DNA of 64,000 nucleotides from Pomacea canaliculata (GCF_003073045.1 NC_037590.1:24082449-24146448), one strand, 5' to 3'; counted from the first letter of the stretch, positions 11,903 through 24,800 are shown. Numbers and translations: made by a program. Notes: generated by a model not told the origin, from the letters alone.

Positions 11903-14900
11903 CTCCTTTCAAGATATCTATAAAAAGGTCATTTTTGTTGGTGATGCCATTTGTGCTCAGACTGAAAAACTGGTGTTGTTAACCCATACACAGTGCTTTG
12001 TTGTCCTCACTTCACTTTATGTTATGTTTACTTCCTGGTTATTAGTGTGCACATTTATATATTTTTTAAGAGGTGGAACTGTTGCAGCTTTGTACAACTA
12101 ACTGCTGAAGATAGCTTTGCTGTCGTTATGGTACATTTTTCCCCTTTTCTAGCCTTTGGGGTTTTTTGGGAGTTTTGGGGCTTTTGTTATTGCACTTGCC
12201 GAAATTAATAGAGGGACTAAAAGATTATGGTTTTTAATTTTGATGCGAATGAGAAGGTACTGGATGTGTAGATACCTTTGCATATGAGTGAACTCTTTTT
12301 TTTTCTTTTTTTTTTTACATCTGACCATTACAGTCATGGGGTCAGTTTTATTTTAACACATAAGACATGCATACACACATACATGTACACATACATACAC
12401 ATATAAACATATATTTATAAAGAATATAAATTCAAGAATATATTCCTACATTTACCATGAGACAATAATTATGTCACATTATGACTAACAGTGTTTACAA
12501 ATCCAGAGAGATGATGAATGGTGACAGTATAACTCTTTTTTTGTGTGTGTGTGTGTGTCCTTAATGGACTGAATGCAAAAGGGACAATCATTTATGTCTA
12601 GGGCAGACCTGGGCAAAGGCGGGCCCGCGGCCCGGATCCGCCCCGCCTCCTTCTCTGACCGGCCCGCCCGCTGGTCCGCCTGCCAGTATATATACTATAT
12701 ATACAGTATTGGGTAAAACTGAGTTAACTATATTAGTTCGGCCCTCTAAAACCATCCCAATTTCTCATGCGGCCCCTTGGGAAAATCAATTGCCCACCCC
12801 TGGTCTAGGGTATCATTTTAGTCAAAACAATGCCTGTGAGTATTAAGGTCACTCCCTGTACAAAACAAACTAGAGATCCCTTAAACATTTGTTCTTTGCT
12901 AGCTAAAAATGTAACTGTGGCACAAAGTACATTTGTAGGAAATATTGAGTTAAAACTATTTTACTGAGCCTTATGTTAGAGGACCACACTTGCTGAACAA
13001 TGCTGACCACTTGATGTTAGGGTTAGGTTTGTTGACTGAAAAAAAAATTAACTCCTTGCTTTAACCACACCTGTTTAAAGCCCATGGATTTCAAAGATAC
13101 TTATACTTTTATCAGTTTATTTTGCCTTCAACATCTGTTGAAGAGTGAAAGGTATGCATATTGAAGTACATGTCTATCAGTACCAGGAGCCAAAATGTAA
13201 AGTTTTTAAGTAGCAGTTTGCCAAAATCTCCATACATTACATTGGATTGAGATGGTGTACAAACTGGAATGTTTAGAGACTTTTTACATATATATAAGGC
13301 TGTCATTCTGGAGAAGCCCTCATACTTCAGAAATGTATACTCTTGTAGGTTGTATTTTCAAGCCTTGGGCTGTGAGTTTCTCCCCTCTTAGTGCTGTTTG
13401 GCTCCCTGAAAGGAACTCAGTTTTGGAGTGAACATTGTGTATTTAATTATAAAGTAGGTTGTCAGCAACAGTAGGTGTGCATGTGGAAGGAGGTGCATGT
13501 GCAAGCAGGTGATGCATAAGAAGAAGAGGAGACAGTAATTCAAACAGAGCTTAGTTGCCTGGATTCCTGACATTGTTGATCAGACCATGAAATATTTTTT
13601 TAAATGAGTTCTGCTGAGTGGATTCTTTATTTTTACAGCATTATCATCTCACCACAAGATAAAGACCAGAAAAGTTAATTTGATCTAATTTCCTACCTGG
13701 AGTTTGCTTTTTCTGTGAGGATTTAATGAAAATTTCTATTTTAGGAGATATTTTTAAAATGAAGAACTTGCTTTATATCATTTTCAATAACAGCTAAGCC
13801 AGATGACATTTTATTTTCTTATTTTGTCCAAGAGAAGAGCTTTTTACATTGTACATGACAACACTGTTCATCTTTTAAATGAGGGAGATGGCATTATCTT
13901 TTATAATTTTACTCTTCTGCCTCCTGATTGATTGTGCATTGCTAACTCAAGGAAAAAATATATCTGACAAATATTTTGATTCAATGGTTGTCTTGAAATA
14001 TGGTGACTTGATACAGTTTTCATTAATATATAGCCAGAGGTGGATAACTGACCTGCCCTGTGCTCTCTCTTTGTTCTTATTCAGACATCGCTTGTTGTCA
14101 AACAATGAAAGGTTTGTTTTTGATAATCTGTCTTCAAAATTGACCAGGTTCTAGCAGCAAGTGCACACCTCCTTTTCAACAGAAATTTTATAGTAGACAA
14201 TGTCAAAAGAAAATGTGCACCTAGAATTTAATAGACATAAGACAGACCAGCATTACATATTCCATACAGGCACACTTGTTAGTGTTGTGACTTGTTGGTT
14301 CTTGAAATCAGAGTAAGCAAGCCACGAAAGTAAATGTCAGTGCAGGTTATTTTTTAAAGTATACATCTAAAGACTGGAGCATCTTGTGATAAAATAAGAA
14401 AAAGATACATTAATACAAATCATCTTTGCAAACAAATTTTGATGATAAGTGGGTGGAAGTTATGTGGTCTTTAGCATATTTTTCAATTTTGAAGTCCTTA
14501 AGATTTTGAAGAGGTTATTTAAATTGTGGGAAAAAATTGATGCTTAATATTTTTCTGATTTTCTGTAACACATCATGCCATGAGCCCATTAACTCTTTGC
14601 AGCTTCAAACAAAATGTATGTCTATACTCAGCAGCTAAGATTAGAAAACACTGTTGGGAAGAGTTAACATTTATGAAATCAAACCCATTGATCAAAAATC
14701 ACCTAAGAGTCACAGAGTTACATTTTATGTTGTCAAAGTAATGTTTTTTTGTTACGTTATATTTTTTCTGGTACTATATTGTAAAGCTGAAACACCATTT
14801 ATAGGATGGAGATTTTTTTTTTTAAAGACCTGACCTACTGTGTATCAGATGGAAAGGGAGTGATCGAATGTATTTTCACTACATCATTGTGGTGGCTGAG

Positions 14901-17001
14901 ATCTTTGTCATAATGCTTGTGAAGTATACTTAGCACAGATTTCCATCTTTCTGTGAAAAGCTTTTAAAGTTCATGTTAATTTTCTTAATGGAAGTTAGGT
15001 TAATTGCCTATTTCTGACTTGTTGATTGTTTTTTCGTTGTTGCAGCATCTTGCTCAAATAAGATTAGCTATTAGTTTGTGATCATGCATACCTTAAATAT
15101 TTGTATACTTTGGACATATGCTCAGACATGTAAAACGTTGAACTGGTGACTTGGCAAAAGTTTGAAAGTGTGATTGGATTTTATAAACCCAGTTAAAACC
15201 TTATTTATTATGACATCTAAAAAAAAAAATTGCTGGTACAAATTATATTTATTCTTATTTTTATTCTACCCAATTTGATTGGGCCTTGTTAAAATACATC
15301 ATTGGTCACTTGCAAATTAATCATATTGCCATGACAGGAAAATCACAATCATGCAGATATATTTAACTAGATTAAAAAGGAACAAGATACTCATAAATGC
15401 CTGATGATGTGTTTTAGGGCATGCTTACAGAATACTTTAAGGAAAATACAAAGTTTTAAATCTATGTGCAATGTATTATGTGTTATTCTATGTATTTTTA
15501 TTTTTTGCAAAGCTATCATTTATGTCTACATCAGTTCATTTGTTATTATTTATTCCAAAGTAGACAGAGTGAATGAGCCATTAATATATATAGAAAGCCT
15601 TCCTTGTCCTTTGGTTTAGAAAAAAATTTAACATCAATGCCAGTGAATGAATGTGTTTTCTTTCAAATTTTTCTCACTGGGACAAAAGCACACATCAAAG
15701 CCCATGTCATTAACTACATGCTAACAGGCTAAAGTATCTGGTTGAAGGAATAAACTGCATTTAAAACTGAGGGAATCTCATGGATAGAACGTATCTGCAC
15801 CAATATGATGTAGATTCAAGTTTACACAAGCATCTGTTTACAATAACACTAACACTACCTGTTCTACTATTTCAAAAGAATAAAGTAACCCAAGAAAGTA
15901 TGATACAGGTAAGAAAGTAAAATTGTTTATTGTAATCTCATATACACACTTGCTCTGGCAAGCATACGATGAATTACAAACACACAACAGCTTGCCAAGC
16001 CCCCATAGACGAAGGAGAAGGAAAGAGGTGACAGTTGATCTTCAGTTGTAGTTAAGCTGAACAATGGAAATGTTTGACTTCCAGCCATAATCTCAGAGAT
16101 GGAAAGTGAAGCCAGTTGATGTTGGACAGAAGTCAGAAACGGGTAAGTCAGATGAAAGTACACTGTTTAAGGAGCTGAAGATGTCAACAACACAGATCGT
16201 TCATCAGATGGTAGAACCCAAATGTTATTCTTTCGTTATTCGCAGGTAGTTTTTAACTGGTTTTCTTTTAGCAGCTCCACACAGATATGTTTAACTTTCT
16301 CTCAATGATGTTTATTTTTAATGAAAACGTCATCGTCCAAATGGCACTAATGGTCAAAGATATAGGACACAGGACACCACTCATGCAACAAACAAAATAC
16401 ACTATAATAATGTGGAGATTCTGTATGACATAAGTCATGCAGTGCCACACACATCTTGGAGTCTTTAGCATCTGACACATTTTTTAGTCCTGTTTACGTG
16501 GACATTGTCAAACCCAGTGAGGGGGATAAAATGGCCAGTCCACTGTCATTTCAAGAAAAGGCAGGTGTGAGTGGGGAAGAAATAAGTTAGGAGGTGCAGC
16601 CTGTTGCCAAAATCAATTGACCACAGCTTTTGAAATTGCAAGGCAGAAATGAGTCAGTGAACCTTTCTTGGATACAAAGGGAGGGATAATCAAACAGTAA
16701 AAGTTACTTGTTATGACTATGTTGTCTGTTGACCCTATAACCTATGTGCACTCTGTTGACACTGATTGCTGTCTGTTGGCATAAAACCGTACAGTCTATT
16801 GACACTACTTTTATGACTATGTAGTCTGTAGACCCTTTGACTATCCTATGTAGACAAGTCTAATTCAAATGTGACTTGATATGGCTGATGGCTGATCTGT
16901 ACTAAATATGATGAGGATCAAAAACATCTACCAAATACCTATGTCTACTTAACGAGAAAAAACTCTAATGGTAATATAAACTCTGAAGTACTTTTTCTTA
17001 A
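11903..17001. other. HGSNAT 3' untranslated/flanking region and intergenic DNA
   Basis: No convincing exon, RNA gene or open frame was found here apart from the hAT element at 12604-12802 and a (TG)n run at 12541-12558. Scattered AATAAA signals (for example near 15746 and 15880) could end HGSNAT transcripts, but none is clearly preferred. Short ATG-led frames are AT-rich noise. Confidence 0.5.
12604..12802 (+). mobile_element. hAT-like MITE family 2, copy 1 (199 bp)
   Basis: The ends are CAGACCTGGGCAAAGGCGGG and CAATTGCCCACCCCTG, flanked by a perfect 8-bp duplication GTCTAGGG at 12596-12603 and 12803-12810. The centre has a (TA)-rich palindrome, 'tatatactatatatacagta', and the flanks are GC-rich. 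The same family, inverted, occurs at 32612-32816. Confidence 0.87.
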
Positions 17002-17007
17002 TTTATT
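17002..17007 (-). terminator. Candidate poly(A) signal of TGN38-like gene A
   Basis: An AATAAA hexamer on the minus strand, about 200 bp beyond the stop codon of gene A at 17209-17211. Its position suits a short 3' UTR. Cleavage there is inferred. Confidence 0.45.
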
Positions 17008-17208
17008 AATAGCACCAAATGTTAACATTTTCAAAAGTTCTGATGTTTTGGTAAATTCCTGTCATGGGTGATATTAATGCAGGTAGAAGGCATATTCCAG
17101 TAAATTTTGGAAGGCATTCTCCTGACAAAGCAACTGATTTGTAGCTGGAGCCAACAGAAAAAGTCTTATATAGTAGACAAGATGCATTATGCATTCTTGT
17201 GATAGCTG

Positions 17209-20200
17209 TCAGTAAATATGGTTCTTAGCCTGGACTGATTTCTTCACAGTAGGTATTGCATCCTCCACCGACGTAAGCTTAGCATACTTCACCTTGCTAC
17301 CAGACTCTTGCCACAAGTTCCTTGATACTATCTTGCACTTCATAGCATAGTTCTGGATCTGCAAAAGAAGTGGAAAGCATTTAAAAGCTAGCTCAGGTTT
17401 GTGCATATGACAAAATATTTTCAGGAGGCTAAAAATTGCGCTCCATTTTCTACTTTTCAACTCAAATCCTTTTCTCAGTTCCATTCATTTTCTTGTTTTT
17501 GTAGTTATGTATTTGATTAACATCTCACCGTTTGCCTCTTCTTGTACAGGAGCAAAACCACCATACCAACAACCAAAATACTACATATCCAGAGCAGGAC
17601 CTCAACGGTGGATCCATCTTTGTCTGCCATGTTCTGAAGATAAAATATAATTTACATTATCATTCAGATGGTCCATAATTTTGTTTTCTTTGTAGGATTG
17701 GGTTGGGGGTGGGGTGGAATATCTGGAATGGGAGACAAAGAAACATGGCTACAATTATATATGATTTTTTTAAGTTGCCATCACTGTGGAATTTATTCAA
17801 ACATTTTGCTTCTATGTTTCCTTTATAGGGAAGTGATGTTAAATCTGTGCAAATCAGAGAAAGTGGGGTATGTAGTGATAACTCCTCGAATTGCCAAGGA
17901 CTGGTAAAGTATCTTATACAGCTTGTGTAAAGCCATGCCAGAAAAAAAATCATTAACCATCAAATTAAGTCAGAAAACTAACCTTAGACAGCTGAAAATG
18001 TGTTAGACTATCCTAGAGAACATACCTCTTTGATTTCATCTTGATCAAAATTTTTGTCTGAAGCATCTTTTGTCATTTCAGAAGGTTCTTTTTTATTGGA
18101 TTGAACATTTTTAGCTGCACTGTTTTCAGAGGCTGTAGGTGTCCCACTGGTAACTTGGTTCTTGTCATCTTTAGAAATTTTTGGTTCTAGAGTGGTATTT
18201 TGTGACAAAGAATCCATAGTTTTAGCTCCTTCTGTCATTTCAGAAGGTTCTTTTTTATTGGATTGTGCATTTTTAGCTGTGCTGTTTTCAGATGCTGTAG
18301 GTGCCCCACTGGTAACTTGGTTCTTGTCATCTTTAGAAATTTTTTTTTCTAGAGTGGTATTTTGTGACAAAGAATCCATAGTTTTAGCTCCTTTGCCTAC
18401 TTCACCAGCTGTGCTTTCTGGTGAAGATTCTGTCTCACTTTGTTCTGTGCTCATCGTTATTTTTTCAGTACTAGTTTCAGGAGATCCTTTGTTTTCTATG
18501 GAAGATGTTTTAAGAGCTGTAACATTAGACTGTGTGCTGCTGATCTTGGAATTGTCAACATCTGGCTCAGGACTTGAACTTTCATTTTTCGTCTTGACTT
18601 CAGTTACGTTTCTTTTGGGTGGTATGGTTCCAGTACTTTTTACTGCACTATTTGGTGGGGGTTTACTTGGCTGTGTAACATCTGACCTAGCAGTTGCTCT
18701 TTCTGTTGACATTGCAGTACTTGTAGTTTCTAGCCTGCTGTGTTTGTCTGCATCATTGCCTGAAATATTTTAGTGCATAATCTGAACATAAGTTTAAGTA
18801 AAGCATGCACAGACATGGAAAGAAATCAACATGTACTAGACATAAGAGTGTAAGCACAACATGCAAGATGTTCTTGAAGCAAATTTCCAGTCTTTTATGC
18901 AATGTTATCAGTAATCAGCACATTTTATGGGTGTTAGAATAAAAGAAACAAGAAATGCAAATTTTCTCCAAAGCAAATTATGATTGTTGTAATAATAAGT
19001 GAGAAATCAAAAACAAGTCTGATGTGAAAATTCTGATAATTTGCTAATGATTATTCATAACAACAAGTATAAAAAAGCTGGAGATCAAGCAAAACATTAA
19101 TTTGTGAGATTGTACAGTAACTGGATTGTCTAAATGTAAAAGCTCTAGGTTGCATATACTAATGGTGATGTGAATGAATATCCATACTAACTATTCAAAA
19201 CTGTATTTCTGATATTAAACTGTGGATGACCCACAACAAGTAAAAACTAAATGAGGAAAAAAAACAAACTTTGATGTTTTCAAATAGGATAGCCAGAGTT
19301 TACCATTCCCTGCCTGTCTCTGTTCGGGTAGGCAATGCTGATGTTCCTGTTGTTACTTCAACACATAACTTCGGTTACCTAATGTCTGCTGATATGTCTC
19401 TTGATGAAAATATATATGTTTCTCACATTTGTTGTTCTGCATACTATGAGATCTGGAAGATCAGCTCCATTCACCATACTCTGACCATCTCAACCACCAA
19501 AATTCTCATTTACTCGTTTGTTCTGTCTAAACTAGACTACTGCAACTCTTTTCTTACTGGTTGTCCACAGTACCTCATCCACATATTTCAGAGAGTCCAC
19601 AACTCAGCTGCTCGTCCCGTTTTCCAGACTCGCAAATGTGAACATGTCACACCACTTCTTCACTCTCTTTATTGGCTACCAGTTAAAGTTACAAAAGACT
19701 ACAAGCTCTCAACTCTATGCTATAGATTCTTTCAATGCTCCTCCAGTCCTCTACACCCTCCCCGAACTACTAAATCTTGTCTGTCCACAAGTCTTCCCGA
19801 AACCTTAGCTCTTCATCAGACTCGCGCATTCTGTCCTCCCTCCCACAAAGACGCGGACAACGGACGTCCTCCCTCTGTGCTGCTAAGCAGTGGAACTCTC
19901 TTCCACATCACATTCGCCACTCGGACTCCAAGGCTACATTCACTCTCTGAAAACATCTCTGTTCACAAAGTACTATCCCTGAATTACTATTCTAATTAAC
20001 TCCCGGGCAATGCTGTCTGTCATATTAACCATCATGTAACGACTCCATCTTACACTGTTTATAGTCTCTACATACCTTTATTGCTTTACATTCTACTATT
20101 GTATCTCATCTTTATGTTGTTCAGTGTCTCTATACATATCTCACTGTCCACTGGCTGTTATCTTCTTTTATCATTAAAGGTCTGCGCAGAGAGTGCGATC

Positions 20201-21679
20201 TATCTTGGTGGTGACGCTGCGCGCTATGTTCTCATAATTATTAATATATCTTTGGATACTTCCTATATATATAGGTATCCCACATTGTCCCTCAAGCTTT
20301 TCCCACGTTACCGTCATTGGTTTTGTTTCGTGTACTCAGTTCCGCCAAGAGACGATCTTTCCGGGCACATTGCAATTGTAATCATCAATTGTTTTCCGAG
20401 TATACTATAATTTGCTTACAATTCGATTATCAATATCTACATTTCATTCAGTAAGGTAATATAGACCGCAAACATTAGAACAAGTGCACTAGAATCTATA
20501 CATCATTATAGAGTTGTTTACATGTGAGCGATTAGTAAATAAGGAAAACTGACATTAAAGGATCAAACCTGTAGAACCCCACTCCATAGGAAAAAACCCA
20601 GAGTGAGGAAAACTTTTCTTTAAAAGAAAATCCATTGACCAAGGCCGGGCCCCCTTCACAGCCGCGGGCCCGGGTAAGATTCGCCTCTCCTCTCGCTTTA
20701 AGACTCGTTAACACAATGTCATAGTCGCTATGTCAGCGTCTATATATGTCCTGGTTCTGGTATGGCTGATGCTGGATTTGAAGTGTTTAGGCAGCAGGAT
20801 GAAGTCGATCTGGTTATGGACCAAAACACCTGCATCAATTACTTGTAGGGGTTTTGGGGTATTGGCTAAGATGAGTCTGAGGCCTGGACACTGCACAGGA
20901 TGTATGAGTGCACAAACATGGGTGTGATTCGTCATCTGTTCAAAGACATGAAGCGTTTAAATGTGTGTTTTAAAGTTACGATGTTTCTGATCTTCTGGGT
21001 CAACGCGAATTAATGTTTGATATTATTGAAGTATAACCTGGAAGGATGGTAAGTATCCAAAATGAAAAATGTGCAAGAGGTAGCCTTTCATACCTGGGTC
21101 TGATGCTTTCAAAGTAGCAGTAAGAAGTCTGCAGAGAGGAGCAAGGATGCTATTTTTCTCACACTGATTTTGACAGGTTTCCACAGAGGTCGTTAGGAAG
21201 TTCAAGAAGGGAAAGTTGAATTTGCTGACTAGTATACTGCATACAGAACTTGATCGAAACTCTTCGGTTAGTCGATCGAGATTGTCTTTCTTCAGTGCCT
21301 CATCCAGACTTGATATGTTGCAGAACTGAAGAGAAACCTCGAAAAATGCGACACATATGTTAACAGTGGAGTTCTGCTGGATTGTTTTATTTGGAGAACT
21401 CAGGATGACATTCGGGTCCTGACAAGGCGTAAGTGGTATTTCACTGTCTGTTTGCCCAGTGGGTGAGGGATCGTCGTATGACAGCTTTATGTTTCTCAGC
21501 TTGCTGAAAGCTGTCGATGTTGTGTACGTTGATGGATCTGGAAATGTGCAGTTCCGTTCTTTCCAGGTATCTTTGTACTTTTGGAACAACTGGAGCAGAG
21601 TCTTTTGAGAATCTGACCCTTCTAGTCGTGTAGTCTGGCTGCTAATAGCGCAAAACACCCACAACAACTTCCACGACAT
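17209..21679 (-). CDS. TGN38/KCT2-family type I membrane protein, gene A
   Basis: Four phase-matched exons. Exon 1 (21094-21679) starts MSWKLLWVFCAISSQ (signal peptide) and encodes a Cys-rich luminal domain with CTFPD, LTPC and FEVSLQFC blocks. Exon 2 (18026-18759) is a Ser/Thr/Lys/Glu-rich stalk with a twice-repeated 54-residue unit and N-glycosylation sites. Exon 3 (17529-17633) is the membrane span (VLLWICSILVVGMVVLLLYKK). Exon 4 (17209-17358) is a cytosolic tail with KYAKL, a Yxx-phi sorting motif, ending VQAKNHIY. Junction phases are 1, 0, 0. The tail aligns with gene B (KYTKL...SVEEVMPSL...KNFIY), whose tail resembles vertebrate KCT2 and TGN38/TGOLN2. The family cycles between trans-Golgi network, endosomes and surface, and that role is inferred here. 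The start at 21679 was chosen because an upstream in-frame Met would bury the signal peptide. Confidence 0.75.
18071..18394 (-). repeat. Tandem 162-bp coding repeat in gene A exon 2
   Basis: Two nearly identical 162-bp units encode GAKTMDSLSQNTTLE(K/P)KISK, then DDKNQVTSG(A/T)PTASEN and NKKEPSEMT. The very high nucleotide identity indicates a recent in-frame duplication in the luminal stalk, much like the variable repeat number of mammalian TGN38/TGOLN2 stalks. Confidence 0.88.
19270..20245 (+). mobile_element. CR1/L2-like LINE 3' fragment in gene A intron 1
   Basis: An open plus-strand stretch encodes the C-terminal end of a non-LTR reverse transcriptase: FGYLMSADMSLDE, KILIYSFVLSKLDYCNSFL, HNSAARPVFQTRKCEHVTPL and LHSLYWLPV. 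It ends with broken SWNSLPHHIRH-type sequence and a 3' UTR (GCGCAGAGAGTGCGATCT). It lies antisense to the host gene. The same family recurs at 55895-56290. Confidence 0.82.
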
Positions 21680-22527
21680 TTTGTGCGAGTTTTGTTTGAC
21701 GGTGAAGCACACGGAGGTCTGTCTCGCTGTTTCCTGCTCGACGTCCTGCAATCAGAATGCAGCGTCGCTTGTCCAAACCGGATCCAAGACGACAAACTGC
21801 TTGAGGGCGAATAAAGGATATGTGTACATGTATTAAGGTCAAAATAAAAACAGCTATTTCCAAGCGGCATCCTGTATTGCGATGCATGCTTACACACCTC
21901 TCAAACTTGACCCCAACCCCACCGCATGCACCCACTAAGTCAACTTTCCAAGCCCTTTGGTAGTTAGAAAATTCATCCCTTCCAACTCCATTTGTTGGCA
22001 TGTCTTGCCGCACGCGCGACACGTTTACGTTGAGAAGACCTCAGCCAATGAGAGAGTTAGGACCATATGTTACTTAGGCGTATATGTGTGCACATTTGTT
22101 TTTACTTTTATCTGTGCATGATGATGGCTGTTCGTATCGAGAACCGCAGAAGAAACTGGGGAATAGTATCTGACACTGATCCTTAACCAATCATCAACAA
22201 ATTGCAATCAAGAAAACAGGATAACGGGGAATAGGCCGGTTTGGTATTTTACGGAAACCATCATAATACCATAGTCTAAGACTTGGCGGCTTCGAGCCTA
22301 ACAAGTAAAATCGTTTTAAGTAATTAAGTACACTGTTATACCTGGTTAACCAATCGTCCGAGTAGTCTCCATCAACAAACTTGAGTGACTTCACAATTAG
22401 AGTGACAGCAGCAATAAATCTTAATTGGTCAGCCTATCATTAACTTCATCGGGTATCTATCATCCTCGTTGTTGGTATTCCAAGCACCCAGAGATGACAC
22501 CACATCAGGCCGCTGACTTATCTGTCC
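21680..22527. other. Region upstream of gene A
   Basis: Presumed promoter and 5' UTR of gene A plus spacer. No TATA box or clear CpG island stands out and no exon was recognised. Overlapping minus-strand frames at 21622-22022 lack conserved content. Confidence 0.35.
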
Positions 22528-23007
22528 TCAGCGCGGTAATAAGGAGTCCGGATATGGGTCCAGTCTTTTCTTCACATGGCGGGTGGCACGTATCCGGAGT
22601 TTGTAGGGAAACGCACACAGCCTTTGCTTGGCATTTCTGTGGCAACTGCTCCACCTCTTTGTCTTGCATAAATCGGCCGACAGTTCGAAAACCGTTAGGG
22701 ATATTTTGACGGGAAAGAACTGTTCCGGAGATAGATGAGGGGAATTCAGGATGAGAGTGTTGTCGGGACACGGGCTCCGCAATACGTCTGGGGTTGGGCA
22801 AAAGATTCTGTACCGAAAGCTGTCCATGTTGCAGAAAGTATGTCTTACTTTTGCCGTATGTAGAAATGTGTACTCGTTCTGTTTCCACACGTTTTTGTAA
22901 ACTTCAAACACTTGTAGCAAAGTAGGTTTGAATCTGTACTTGCCAGTAGTATTCTGGGTATACAGTGCACAGATGATCCACAGCCGGAACTTTCTTACTA
23001 TTTTCAC
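22528..23007 (-). pseudogene. Orphan luminal-domain exon related to TGN38-like gene A exon 1
   Basis: The minus-strand frame opens with a hydrophobic leader (FRLWIICALY), then TLLQVFEVYKNVWKQNEYTF, SPCPDNTLILNSP and VFELSADLC. These align in order with gene A exon 1: TLLQLFQKYKDTWKERNCTF, TPCQDPNVILSSP and FFEVSLQFC. After the last block, conserved-looking sequence moves to another frame (EQLPQKCQ...VCVSL). No phase-1 donor is evident, and no stalk, membrane or tail exons lie between it and gene A. It is most likely a decayed tandem duplicate. An alternative first exon of gene A is possible but lacks a visible donor. Confidence 0.6.
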
Positions 23008-24114
23008 GCCATCAGACCGTGACTGCTCAACCCGGATCCGTTAAGAATAGTTTAAAACCAATCGTCAGGGCTGCAGGTCCATGGGAGTCTCCATATCCCT
23101 CCCTACACCACTGTAAGGACATGTTGTTCATCATGTGCAACAAATCGTAAAAACGAATAACGTGCCCGAACATCCTTCTTGGACAGACGTATGAATAGGA
23201 TATGTTTTAAAGTGTTTTGTCGAGCGCAGTAGATATCAAGACTTCAGAGGCTATCAAGACTGCTGTAATTTGAGAAATTTTGTAAGGCGGTATTAGTATT
23301 AAGTATGAATGACGAATACGACTTGGTCCAAAAAAGCTTAATTTTAAAAAAAACATTAAAATGATACATAGCGGAACATTTTGAAATATGATGAAAACAA
23401 TTCGATTCACCTCTTTACAACGGGGCATGTGGGACAGTGGAAAAACCTTTGTATGAAATGAGAACGCAAAGTGAAAAATGTGTGTATACCCAATATGAAT
23501 CCCGACTGTTTTTTTCTGTGGCAGAGGAGGTAATATTAAGTAGGTAAGCAAATAGATTATGGAGAAGAAAAGGATTTTATGCAGCTTTTCGTGCTCTTAA
23601 AATCTTCGTATGAATGTCCATGCAAAAATACTTCAGAGGGATGCGGGTGAAAGGGTCATTGATACCAACTGCCTGAACACAACTGGATTATGTCCCACGT
23701 TTGTAAGGTCGTGTTCAACAGATGATATCACGCATTCATTCATTTGGTCCTGCGCTCTTTCTGGCATGTAGGGCAGCAACAAGTCTCCCACTCTTGTCTT
23801 TCTTTGTTTCTCTTTTCTAAACTCCCAATGTACGTAACTCCCACTGCTTCCCGGTCGTTCGTCGGTATGTTTAAGTCCTCCTTCCTTTTGCCGTCGCGTC
23901 CAGAAAAGAAGTTGTTCCTACTGTAGATTTATCCTCTCCTCTTCCCATCTAACCGCTTCCTATCCATTTTCCCCCCTTTATAATTGTGGCTATCATTTGA
24001 CTGGAACATCAAAGGTCTTGGCTTGGTTTTAGTTTTGGAGGTGAAGGTTCTTCGCAGGCCAGTGCTATAAACTGATTATCACTTCGCCTTTCTTCCAGCT
24101 TTTCTTCGCCTTTC

Positions 24115-24300
24115 TACTTACTGATTGGATCACACGCTTGTCACCACTGGTGAGAAACTCAGGGTTCAGATCTCGTCTCGGGACACTCTATATGCGACAC
24201 TTTGTGTGCAGGGAGTTTTTTTTTCTCTCCCACTATAGAGTAAAATCACCTCAAGGTGGAAGCACTTTCCTACTAAATAAACCAACCAACCATGTCTTTT
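24115..24300 (+). repeat. tRNA-derived SINE, type 2
   Basis: It has a B-box-like GGGTTCAGATCTCGTC after CTTGTCACCACTGGTGAG, then a body containing TCAAGGTGGAAGCACTTTCC. It resembles the copy at 41805-42010 in order and wording, so the two form one family with a shared central domain. Confidence 0.65.
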
Positions 24301-24400
24301 TCCGTCTTTACACGTTGAATTCGTTGCGCAGAGGTTAAAGCACCTGTCACCACCATAATGAGAAGTGGGCGTCATGGGTAACTAGGTATAGACAGAACTC
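24300..24400 (+). repeat. Truncated SINE remnant
   Basis: GCGCAGAGGTTAAAGCACCTGTCACC, followed by a diverged B-box region, matches the 5' half of the neighbouring SINE family. It is decayed. Confidence 0.45.
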
Positions 24401-24469
24401 TCTGGATGTGACACATTTACAGCATTACAGGGCTGACAGTTGGTGGTTTCTCCAAATAATCCGTTTTCC

Positions 24470-24800
24470 CGCTTAACGGTTAGCGCCTGTCACCAATACA
24501 GTGAGGGTTGGCTGTCCTGGGTTCAGCTCTCGTCTCGGGCCACGCTGTACTTTCTCCGAGGACTGCCTGCCTTAGTTACTGGCTCAGCGTAGAACAATCT
24601 CTCCACCCCACTCTCGTTTTCCTCTACCGTGTGTACGCGCATGCAGGAGTGCGTTTTGTGTGCCTGCGTGTTTATATTTGAAATTACATTTGATGCCTAC
24701 CCTGAAAAAGTATGTACTCGTGTTCCTTCTGATATATTGTAAAGCACTTGGCTGGTGCTAGGAAAGGGGGCTATAATTATAACTGTAGAGTCTGCAAAGT
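24470..24800 (+). repeat. tRNA-derived SINE, type 1, with LINE-like tail
   Basis: The head GGTTAGCGCCTGTCACCAAT and B box GGGTTCAGCTCTCGTC are typical of a Pol III tRNA-derived SINE. The same head is found inverted at 32430-32850 and 59725-59900. The 3' part carries 'aaagcacttggctggtgct' before an ATAATTAT tail, as in LINE-mobilised SINEs. Confidence 0.7.

Noticed and set aside
13879..14154. 91-codon frame with a hydrophobic start resembling a secreted peptide
   Set aside because: No conserved motif and no splice context; it sits in AT-rich HGSNAT flank where such frames are expected by chance.
18162..18773. 203-codon plus-strand open frame
   Set aside because: It is the exact antisense of gene A exon 2; the absence of stops follows from the composition of that low-complexity exon.
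20532..20714. GC-rich patch (gggcccccttcacagccgcgggcccggg) as a promoter
   Set aside because: It is isolated within gene A intron 1, has no adjoining exon and may be a repeat remnant; evidence is too weak to list.
22505..22888. Second minus-strand frame as a separate gene
   Set aside because: It overlaps the orphan luminal exon in a shifted frame; only its distal part could represent frameshifted homology.
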